Source: AEGEAN-183 sp964342745
GTDB lineage: Bacteria; Pseudomonadota; Gammaproteobacteria; Magnimaribacterales; Magnimaribacteraceae
Length of the DNA: 14,889 nt
Direction: 5' to 3'
NCBI GenBank assembly: GCA_964342745.1
Contig: CAYFFW010000029.1
Span: 1 to 14,889 of the forward strand
The translations under genes were made by a program, and so were the position numbers. Each line of letters starts with the position of its first letter. Positions within the stretch are counted from its first letter, which is position 1. Below the pieces are notes generated by a model, which did not search any database, had not been told where the DNA came from, and saw nothing but the letters and a program-made list of their open reading frames with translations. This document shows positions 7,431-13,519 of this stretch, piece after piece.

Positions 7431-7816
7431 TAAAGCTTTATTTCTTGTAACTCTTTAATAAAAGTTTCTTTAAGTTTATTGTCACTCATTAAAACTTTTA
7501 AAGAATCAAATTTAATATTCTTTTTTCCTTTTTTAATTCTATTTTCAGAAAAATTTATTACTAAATCTAATTCATAAGGCAAATTTTCTACTTCACTTAC
7601 CTGCGTGATTTCATGCTTAGTTAATCCCAAAATTTTTACAATAGAGGGTAAGACTCTTGGATAAGTATCAAATTCATTCTTATTACCTATTATTAATAAT
7701 TTATCTTTAAGAATATAAGTTAAAGGAGTAGTTTCTGTTGAATTATTATTAAAACCTTTACGTGACCAAAATTGGTATCCCAACTTGGTTAATTTTTGAA
7801 AAGTTGATTCCGTCAT
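7430..7816 (-). CDS. holD: Probable DNA polymerase III psi subunit (HolD-like)
   Basis: The 128-residue product has no signal peptide or membrane helix. Psi bridges chi to the gamma/tau clamp-loader ring. The gene lies immediately upstream of rimI with a TAATG overlap, the classical holD-rimI arrangement. The N terminus aligns without gaps to E. coli psi: L9, L12, G13 and W17 match (LTKLGYQFW versus LQQLGITQW), and this peptide is what contacts the clamp-loader collar. A central segment KLLIIGNKNEFDTYPRVL (39-56), then ILGLTKHEITQVSEVENLP (62-80), parallels E. coli VRLVMVANDLPAL and ALTVSPDQVLQLTPEKIAMLP. The sequence is otherwise diverged and Lys/Asn-rich. HolD evolves fast and is often annotated as hypothetical. 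No Shine-Dalgarno is visible, but the start reproduces the W17 numbering. Confidence 0.75.
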   Translation of the reverse strand: MTESTFQKLTKLGYQFWSRKGFNNNSTETTPLTYILKDKLLIIGNKNEFDTYPRVLPSIVKILGLTKHEITQVSEVENLPYELDLVINFSENRIKKGKKNIKFDSLKVLMSDNKLKETFIKELQEIKL

Positions 7817-7832
7817 ATGATGTTATTTTTTT

Positions 7833-7842
7833 AAGTTAACTT
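7833..7842. promoter_or_regulatory. Palindrome AAGTTAACTT overlapping the leuA -35 box
   Basis: A perfect 10-bp palindrome ends on the first two bases of the TTGACC -35 hexamer (7841-7846), in the divergent holD/leuA interval. It is positioned like an operator but is short and AT-rich, so chance is a real alternative. Confidence 0.2.
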
Positions 7843-7868
7843 GACCCTTCTAATTGCCTATATATACT
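7841..7868 (+). promoter_or_regulatory. Sigma70-type promoter of the leuA leader
   Basis: TTGACC (7841-7846) is 16 bp from TATACT (7863-7868). Each matches the consensus at five of six positions, making this the best full promoter in the window. Transcription is expected at about 7875-7877, about 165 nt before the leuA ATG. That is at or next to the ATG of the leader ORF at 7877. Confidence 0.65.
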
Positions 7869-7876
7869 GCCCTATC

Positions 7877-7963
7877 ATGTTTTTAGATGTACTAAACATT
7901 TTAATCCTGCGACTTAGCAGCCCGGTCTCTGATTTTCAGAACTTGCCGGGTCCATCTCTATAG
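7877..7963 (+). CDS. Candidate leucine-rich leader peptide of leuA
   Basis: A 28-codon ORF begins MFLDVLNILILRLSSPVSD and ends NLPGPSL before TAG 7961-7963. Seven of the 28 codons are Leu (TTA, CTA, TTA, CTG, CTT, TTG, CTA). Residues 5-13 contain four Leu, two Ile and one Val, the pattern of leu/ilv attenuator peptides. The ATG is 8 nt beyond the -10 hexamer, so the transcript could be leaderless; no Shine-Dalgarno exists upstream. The Leu codons at 7901-7915 fall in and just before two hairpins (7907-7950), so a ribosome stalled for charged tRNA-Leu would disturb their folding. The leuA ATG is 77 nt after the stop. I see no canonical U-tract terminator, so the output could be Rho-dependent, translational, or something else. 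The ORF is seen directly; its function is inferred. Confidence 0.55.
   Translation: MFLDVLNILILRLSSPVSDFQNLPGPSL
7907..7950 (+). promoter_or_regulatory. Two abutting G+C-rich hairpins in the leuA leader RNA
   Basis: Hairpin 1 is CTGC (7907-7910), loop GACTTA, GCAG (7917-7920). Hairpin 2 starts at the next base: CCCGG (7921-7925) pairs with CCGGG (7946-7950). It encloses an inner stem TCTGA (7928-7932) / TCAGA (7936-7940). With no linker the two stems could stack coaxially. This is the most G+C-rich patch in an otherwise very AT-rich leader and overlaps the leader ORF. No run of U follows, so it is not a standard intrinsic terminator. Confidence 0.5.
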
Positions 7964-7982
7964 TTATATTTCTAATATTATC

Positions 7983-8011
7983 TTAAATTAAATTAAAGAT
8001 TCCATCTTTAA
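7983..8011 (+). repeat. TTAAA triplication and overlapping hairpin upstream of leuA
   Basis: Three tandem TTAAA units occupy 7983-7997. The last unit starts the inverted repeat TTAAAGAT (7993-8000), loop TCC, ATCTTTAA (8004-8011), with 8 perfect pairs. It ends 29 nt before the leuA ATG and could affect translation initiation. Such A/T repeats also arise easily by chance in this composition. Confidence 0.35.
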
Positions 8012-8040
8012 AAGAGTGGATATAGATAAAACTGTAAAAA

Positions 8041-9723
8041 ATGAAAAAGATTATTAACAAGGCAATTTCAAAGTACCAACCTTTTCCAAAAATTGAAATG
8101 GAGGAAAGAGTATGGCCTGAAAAGAGAATAGATAAGGCTCCTATTTGGTGTAGTGTTGATTTAAGAGATGGGAACCAAGCTCTTATAGAGCCTATGGGAG
8201 AAGAGAAAAAGTTAAGAATGTTTAAACTTCTTTTAGATATAGGTTTCAAGGAAATAGAGGTAGGATTTCCAGCAGCTTCACAAACTGATTTTGATTTCGT
8301 AAGAAAGATAATTGAGGAAGATCTTATTCCGGAAGATGTTTGTATTCAAGTTTTAACTCAATCTAGAAAAGAATTGATAGAAAGAACCTTTGAATCTCTC
8401 AAAGGAGTAGGAAATGCTATCCTCCATGTTTATAACTCAACTTCTACTGTTCAGAGAAAAGTTGTTTTTAAAAGTGATAAAAAGGGCATTAAGGAAATTG
8501 CTAAAGAAGGTGCAAGCTGGGTCCTTGAATGCTCTTTAAAACAGCCCGAAACTAATTGGAAATTTGAATACAGCCCAGAAAGTTTTACAGGGACAGAACT
8601 TCCTTATGCCTTAGAGGTTTGCAATGCAGTAAATGAAATATGGAAGCCAACAAAAGAACAAAAATCTATAATTAATCTTCCTGCAACAGTTGAATTAGCT
8701 ACCCCTAATATTTATGCAGATCAAATTGAATGGATGTGTAGAAATTTAGAGAATAGAGAAAATGTTATCGTTAGTCTTCATCCACATAATGATAGAGGTT
8801 CTGCAGTTGCAGCAACTGAGTTAGGAATTCTTGCTGGTGCAGATCGTATCGAAGGAACTTTATTTGGAAATGGAGAAAGAACAGGAAATGTAGATTTAGT
8901 CTCTTTATCACTTAATATGCTAACCCAAGGTGTAGATCCTCATCTAGATTTTTCTGATATCAATGCAATAATGAGGGAAGTTGAATATTGCAATCAACTG
9001 CCTGTTCATCCTAGACACCCTTATGCTGGCGATCTTGTTTTTACAGCTTTTTCTGGCTCTCACCAGGATGCAATAAAAAAAGGTTTTGATTCTATGAGAG
9101 AAACCAACAGCCCCTTATGGGAAGTTCCTTATCTACCTATTGACCCTTCTGATGTCGGAAGAACTTATGAAGAAGTGGTTAGGGTTAATAGTCAATCAGG
9201 GAAAGGGGGAGTGGCTTATTTAATAGAGAGAGATCATGGTTTGAGTATGCCTAGAAGATTACAGATAGAATTTAGTCAGATTATTCAAAAAATAACAGAT
9301 CAGACAGGTAAAGAAATTATTGCCTCCGAAATTTGGGAAACTTTTCAAAAAACCTATCTAGACAATATTGGAAGATATAATTTTATTGAACATCGCATTG
9401 AGTCTTCTTCCAGCAGTGAGTCTCAAGAAGATCTCCTTAAAGTTAAAATCATCGAAGACGGCATTGAAAAACTAATTGAAGGATCAGGAAATGGCCCTAT
9501 AGATGCCTTTATAAAAGCTCTAAAGAAGGACCTTAATCTATCTGTGAAAGTTTCAGATTACCATCAGCACGCTATTAGTACAGGTTCAGATGCAAAGGCT
9601 GTAGCATACATAGAAATTCAAAGTGAAGATAAGTCTTCTTGGGGAGTCGGAATGCATGCCAACACTGTTATAGCTAGTTTTCTTTCTGTTATAAGTGGAT
9701 TAAATAAAATATCTTCTAGCTAA
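8041..9723 (+). CDS. leuA: 2-isopropylmalate synthase (long form with regulatory domain)
   Basis: The 560-residue product condenses acetyl-CoA with 2-oxoisovalerate, the first committed step of leucine synthesis, in the cytoplasm. The N-terminal TIM barrel shows WCSVDLRDGNQALIEPM (36-52) with R42 and D43. It also shows metal ligands in LHPHNDRG (246-253: H247, H249) and GNGERTGNVDL (276-286). The C-terminal LeuA allosteric domain (about 465-557) contains GNGPIDAF (483-490) and STGSDAKAVAYIEI (513-526), so leucine feedback is expected. The N-terminal extension and length fit the Pseudomonas/actinobacterial-type enzyme rather than the roughly 520-residue E. coli type. The start fits this family (KYQPFPKIEMEERVWPEKR). 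No Shine-Dalgarno precedes it. A leader with promoter, Leu-rich ORF and hairpins lies upstream, and a transporter gene follows after 49 nt. Confidence 0.96.
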   Translation: MKKIINKAISKYQPFPKIEMEERVWPEKRIDKAPIWCSVDLRDGNQALIEPMGEEKKLRMFKLLLDIGFKEIEVGFPAASQTDFDFVRKIIEEDLIPEDVCIQVLTQSRKELIERTFESLKGVGNAILHVYNSTSTVQRKVVFKSDKKGIKEIAKEGASWVLECSLKQPETNWKFEYSPESFTGTELPYALEVCNAVNEIWKPTKEQKSIINLPATVELATPNIYADQIEWMCRNLENRENVIVSLHPHNDRGSAVAATELGILAGADRIEGTLFGNGERTGNVDLVSLSLNMLTQGVDPHLDFSDINAIMREVEYCNQLPVHPRHPYAGDLVFTAFSGSHQDAIKKGFDSMRETNSPLWEVPYLPIDPSDVGRTYEEVVRVNSQSGKGGVAYLIERDHGLSMPRRLQIEFSQIIQKITDQTGKEIIASEIWETFQKTYLDNIGRYNFIEHRIESSSSSESQEDLLKVKIIEDGIEKLIEGSGNGPIDAFIKALKKDLNLSVKVSDYHQHAISTGSDAKAVAYIEIQSEDKSSWGVGMHANTVIASFLSVISGLNKISSS

Positions 9724-9772
9724 ATTCTTTTTTTCAATATAGTCTTACTCTCTATTCAAAAAGGGGAAAAGG

Positions 9773-11188
9773 ATGACTTCTTTGTTGTCAGTAACTAGAA
9801 GTAAAATTATGGCTTATGGAGGTTTAGGCACTCCTCTAGCAATGATTGGATACCCTATAGCAATTTGGCTTATACCTTTCTATTCTGAAGTAACAAAGTT
9901 CCAACTTGCTTTATTGGCTGATCTCCTTTTAATTGCAAGATTAACTGACGTCATTACCGATCCATTGATAGGACAATGGGGCGACATGACGGCAACAAGG
10001 TATGGGAGAAGGAAGCCTTGGATAATTTTAGGTGTTCCCATAATGATGATTGCAGTTTATAAGCTTTTCGTACCTGGCGATGACATAACTGTTACTTACT
10101 TTCTTTTTTGGATGGTCTTAATGTATTTAGGTTTTACTATTATTGGCATCCCTTATGGTGCATGGGGAGCAGAAATATCTACTGAATACCATCAAAGATC
10201 TCGTATCGTGAGTGGAAGAGAAGCTTTTACATTAATAGGTCTACTTATTTCAGCTCTAATCCCCCTAGCAGTTGAGGTTTCAGGGGATGGCATATCTATA
10301 AAAGAAGGTTTAAGTAGAATGCTTGCTGCAATCTTCTTATTCCAAGATTTTTCTACATCTAATCAAATGAAGGACATATTGGGTTATATGGGACTAGGAA
10401 TTATTCTTCTTTTACCTATTTTTGCTGCAATAGCTATCTGGAAAGTGCCTGATCCTATGCCAGAGGTTAAGAAAAAAATTCCTTTAAGAGAAGGTTTAAA
10501 ATATGCAAGAGAAAACCCCCTTCTAGTCAGGATACTGACTATTATCTTCTTAGTGATTGCTGGTGAATCATTCCGCAATACTCTCTCTTTATGGTTTGTT
10601 AGAGATGTAATTGGTATAGAAACTGTTGGTGCTTCTTACGCTAGGTACTTTATTGCAGGATTTGTAGCTATCCCTTTTTGGTTATGGTTAGGTAAGGTTA
10701 TTGGGAAACACAGAGCTTTTTGTATAACTCTAATTGGAACAGGAACAGTAAGTTTTTTATGCTTCTTCTTAGAATTCGGTGATTACGCTCAATTCCATGC
10801 TTTATTTCTTCTGAAAGGAGCTTGTTTTGGTGGCTTACAGTTCCTACCTGCTTCAATGTTAGCTGATGTAGTTGATATAGACTCCTTAAAAACTGGAGGA
10901 AGGAGAGCTGGAACTTTTTTTGCATTAAATGGGATGATTGCAAAAATATCAGCCATGCTGGCTGTTTGGGCTGCAGCTAGACTAGTAGACTTCTTTGGAT
11001 TTATTCCTGGTGCAGAGAATGGGGATACAGAGATGTTAGCTTTGAGATTCTTTTATTGCATTGGTTGTGCAGCATTCTTCCTACCGGCACTATATCTAAC
11101 TTGGTTCTATCCATTAACAAAAGAAAAACATGAAGAATTGAGAACGCAACTAGAAAACCAGAATCTAGTTACAAAAGAAGAACATTAA
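9773..11188 (+). CDS. MelB-like GPH-family MFS transporter
   Basis: The 471-residue inner-membrane protein has about 12 hydrophobic helices. It carries the MFS_2/GPH signature RLTDVITDPLIGQWGDMTATRYGRRKPWI (residues 56-84, given here as RLTDVITDPLIG, then TATRYGRRKPWI). D59 and D63 have the D-x3-D spacing of the MelB cation-site aspartates D55 and D59. In helix IV, where MelB has D124 (TIMDIPFW), this protein has Gly125 (TIIGIPYG), so cation or substrate use probably differs. Family members import glycosides or related compounds with Na+ or H+; the substrate here cannot be read from sequence. AAGGGG at 9761-9766, then AAAAGG, gives a good ribosome binding site. It is 49 nt downstream of leuA, with a T7 run (9728-9734) but no preceding stem, so read-through from leuA is plausible. 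It converges on tilS with 17 nt between stops. Confidence 0.88.
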   Translation: MTSLLSVTRSKIMAYGGLGTPLAMIGYPIAIWLIPFYSEVTKFQLALLADLLLIARLTDVITDPLIGQWGDMTATRYGRRKPWIILGVPIMMIAVYKLFVPGDDITVTYFLFWMVLMYLGFTIIGIPYGAWGAEISTEYHQRSRIVSGREAFTLIGLLISALIPLAVEVSGDGISIKEGLSRMLAAIFLFQDFSTSNQMKDILGYMGLGIILLLPIFAAIAIWKVPDPMPEVKKKIPLREGLKYARENPLLVRILTIIFLVIAGESFRNTLSLWFVRDVIGIETVGASYARYFIAGFVAIPFWLWLGKVIGKHRAFCITLIGTGTVSFLCFFLEFGDYAQFHALFLLKGACFGGLQFLPASMLADVVDIDSLKTGGRRAGTFFALNGMIAKISAMLAVWAAARLVDFFGFIPGAENGDTEMLALRFFYCIGCAAFFLPALYLTWFYPLTKEKHEELRTQLENQNLVTKEEH

Positions 11189-11205
11189 GAACTTAAGAAT
11201 AGTCT

Positions 11206-12549
11206 TTAATACCTTAAATTATCATCCCACTTTAAAACTATACCTGTTTCATCTTTACGAGCTAAAAAATCTTCGCAAACCCAAAGATCAGATACTGCTG
11301 CAAGTTTATCTCCTACATATACCATGGGGATTCTATCTCTTATCCAAGGTGGAACTTGATATTCTTGTAAAAGTTTCTTTAATTTTTGAGATTTAGCCCT
11401 ACCCTGAGGCTTACATCTTTCCCCTCCCATTCTTCCTTGGACATGTAAACTGTACTTTGTAAATTTCGAAGAAAGACCTATTCCAGATGAAAATTCAGTG
11501 GAAAGAGTGCCCGTAGGAAGTTTTAATGGAACTTTAGGATCCCATTTCCAAATTTTATTATTTAGGTGTTTTGCTTCCGTTAAAGGAAGACAATATAGAA
11601 AACCATTAAACCTTCTAATTTGAAAAGATCCCTTGTCTTCTTTTTTTCCCAGAGAAATAATAGGATTAGAGCCATCACTAGCAAAAATAACATTCTCATA
11701 TATTTCTTCTACTAATTTACTTGAAACACCTAAAGGAGTATTTAAATTTAGCCACTTAAAAATAAGGTTTAAGACTCTGGGACGACTTAATTGCTTTATC
11801 TTCTCAATAGATATCTTTTCTTTAAATTCTGAGCTGCAATACTTCAAATCAAGTTCAAAAACTTCATCTAAGATTTCATTGGCATCTTTTGCTTGTCCAG
11901 CTAAATGAGAAAAAGATTGATGGTATTCAGGCCAATTCTTATTTTTAAGATTAGGAAGAACATTCTTTCTAATAAAATTTCTTGATATAGAAGTGTCTGA
12001 GTTTGATTCATCTTGAACCCATTTAATTTTATTTACTTTTGCGTACTCAACTAAGCTTTCCTTATCATGATTTAATAATGGCCTGATTAAATCTACCCCT
12101 TTAATCTTAGATATTTTTTCTATACCTATTAATCCTCTTATTCCAGTACCTCTTAGGATCCGAAAAAGAATTGTTTCTAAATGATCATCTAGATGATGAC
12201 CTGTAAGCAAGACATCACCTGAATCGATGAATGATAAGAGAGCCTCGTACCTTGCCTCTCTTAAGGAATTCTCATTAATCTTACTGTTATTTAACGACTC
12301 AATCTTTAAAGAAACAAAATTTATTTTTAAAGAAGCACAAAAATTTTTACAATGTTCTTCCCATGAATCACTATTTGGGCTAATCAAGTGATTTACATGA
12401 ATAACAACCAACTTTTCTTTATCTCTTTCTTTTAGTTGAGAGGTCAATAAGTGGAGCAAAACAGAAGAATCTACTCCCCCAGAAAACGCTACTGCTATTT
12501 TATTATATTTATCAAAGTCAAGTTCATTTAAGGAGAAAGAATTAAACAT
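11206..12549 (-). CDS. tilS: tRNA(Ile)-lysidine synthetase
   Basis: TilS converts the wobble C34 of tRNA-Ile(CAU) to lysidine with ATP and lysine, so AUA is read as Ile; it is essential in most bacteria. With the start chosen here it has 447 residues. The PP-loop ATP-pyrophosphatase motif SGGVDS is at 23-28, GHHLDDHLET at 117-126, RNFIR at 190-194, and C-terminal domain motifs GGERCKPQGRAK (375-386) and PPWIRDRIP (400-408). The frame is open to an ATG at 12594, and another ATG lies at 12567, but both would overlap accA (by 38 or 11 nt). The ATG at 12549 is 7 nt after the accA stop and places SGG near residue 23, close to E. coli TilS. No strong Shine-Dalgarno supports any choice. The accA-tilS linkage is typical of gammaproteobacteria. 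Confidence 0.94.
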   Translation of the reverse strand: MFNSFSLNELDFDKYNKIAVAFSGGVDSSVLLHLLTSQLKERDKEKLVVIHVNHLISPNSDSWEEHCKNFCASLKINFVSLKIESLNNSKINENSLREARYEALLSFIDSGDVLLTGHHLDDHLETILFRILRGTGIRGLIGIEKISKIKGVDLIRPLLNHDKESLVEYAKVNKIKWVQDESNSDTSISRNFIRKNVLPNLKNKNWPEYHQSFSHLAGQAKDANEILDEVFELDLKYCSSEFKEKISIEKIKQLSRPRVLNLIFKWLNLNTPLGVSSKLVEEIYENVIFASDGSNPIISLGKKEDKGSFQIRRFNGFLYCLPLTEAKHLNNKIWKWDPKVPLKLPTGTLSTEFSSGIGLSSKFTKYSLHVQGRMGGERCKPQGRAKSQKLKKLLQEYQVPPWIRDRIPMVYVGDKLAAVSDLWVCEDFLARKDETGIVLKWDDNLRY

Positions 12550-12556
12550 AATTTGC

Positions 12557-13504
12557 TTATCTTCCATAAGACATAAGTCTTTTATCTCTGGCATCTAATA
12601 AAGAAGATTTAGTTTTGGATTTTAAATCTTCTAAGTTTTTGATTATAGAATTTTTTAAACCTAAAGCAGCTTGATTTGGGTTTCTATGAGCTCCCCCTAA
12701 AGGTTCATCAATAATTTCATCTACTAATTTAAGTTTTAGAATATTATGAGCATCCATTAACATAGCTTCAGCTGCTTCAGGTGCTTTTTGTGAATCTCTC
12801 CACACTATAGATGCACAAGCCTCTGGAGAGGCAACAGAGTAAGTTGCATATTTCATCATTGATATATGATCTCCAACAGCTATAGCTAAAGCTCCTCCTG
12901 AACCACCTTCTCCAATTATATTTACTAATATAGGAGTATTTAGGGAACTCATTAGCATCAAGTTACTTGCAATAGCTTCACTTTGACCCCTCTCTTCACT
13001 GTCTATCCCTGGATATGCTCCAGGAGTATCGACAAAAGTTACTACAGGAAGATCAAATTGCTCTGCTAACTTCATGAGCCTTCCTGCTTTTCTGTATCCT
13101 TCAGGTTGAGGCATTCCAAAATTATGTTTTATTTTTTCTTCGGTTGATCTTCCCTTTTCTTGACCAATAATAATTACCTTATGGTCCTCAATCTTAGCTA
13201 AACCACCTATCAATGCTTTGTCATCTCCATAATGACGATCTCCATGTAATTCATCAAAGTCAGTACAAATCGTATTCACATAATCTAAAAAATGAGGTCT
13301 TTGAGGATGTCTAGCAACTTGTACACATTGCCAAATATTTAAATTGCTATAGATTTTCTCAGTTAGCTTAATGATAGATTCATTTAATTTTGATATTTCT
13401 CCAGAAATATCTTGTCCCGAAGTATTCTCAGAAGATTGAAGATCTTTGATCTTTCTTTCGAGTGTAGCTATGGGCTCCTCAAAATCTAAATACTCGTTTT
13501 GCAT
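12557..13504 (-). CDS. accA: Acetyl-CoA carboxylase carboxyltransferase subunit alpha
   Basis: The 315-residue subunit pairs with AccD to transfer the carboxyl group from biotin to acetyl-CoA, giving malonyl-CoA for fatty-acid synthesis. The length is close to E. coli AccA (319). It starts with the usual LDFEEPIATLERKI segment. Conserved blocks of the crotonase-type core are PQPEGYRKAGRLM (133-145), DTPGAYPG (159-166), the oxyanion/glycine loop GEGGSGGALA (198-207) and SPEACASI (226-233). It lies 15 nt downstream of dnaE and just before tilS, the standard gammaproteobacterial order. The spacer reads CCTATAATATCCAGA on the coding strand, with a TATAAT ending 7 nt before the ATG and no Shine-Dalgarno. 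Confidence 0.97.
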   Translation of the reverse strand: MQNEYLDFEEPIATLERKIKDLQSSENTSGQDISGEISKLNESIIKLTEKIYSNLNIWQCVQVARHPQRPHFLDYVNTICTDFDELHGDRHYGDDKALIGGLAKIEDHKVIIIGQEKGRSTEEKIKHNFGMPQPEGYRKAGRLMKLAEQFDLPVVTFVDTPGAYPGIDSEERGQSEAIASNLMLMSSLNTPILVNIIGEGGSGGALAIAVGDHISMMKYATYSVASPEACASIVWRDSQKAPEAAEAMLMDAHNILKLKLVDEIIDEPLGGAHRNPNQAALGLKNSIIKNLEDLKSKTKSSLLDARDKRLMSYGR

Positions 13505-13519
13505 TCTGGATATTATAGG

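Noticed and set aside
7877..8040. T-box or tRNA-like reading of the leuA leader
   Set aside because: No T-box consensus, no specifier-loop architecture and no cloverleaf. The two hairpins plus leader ORF explain the structure better.
7983..8249. Minus-strand open frame of 88 codons overlapping the leuA start
   Set aside because: It covers the conserved LeuA N terminus in antisense, and its hydrophobic look comes from Lys/Glu codons read backwards.
9728..9734. T7 run after leuA as a possible intrinsic terminator
   Set aside because: No stem precedes it in the last leuA codons or the spacer.
10384..10943. Two antisense open frames in the transporter gene
   Set aside because: No start signals or domains. 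The sense frame is a clear 12-helix transporter.
11189..11205. Possible bidirectional terminator between the transporter and tilS
   Set aside because: TTAAG/CTTAA pairs here have a loop too small or contain mismatches, and no U-tract follows.
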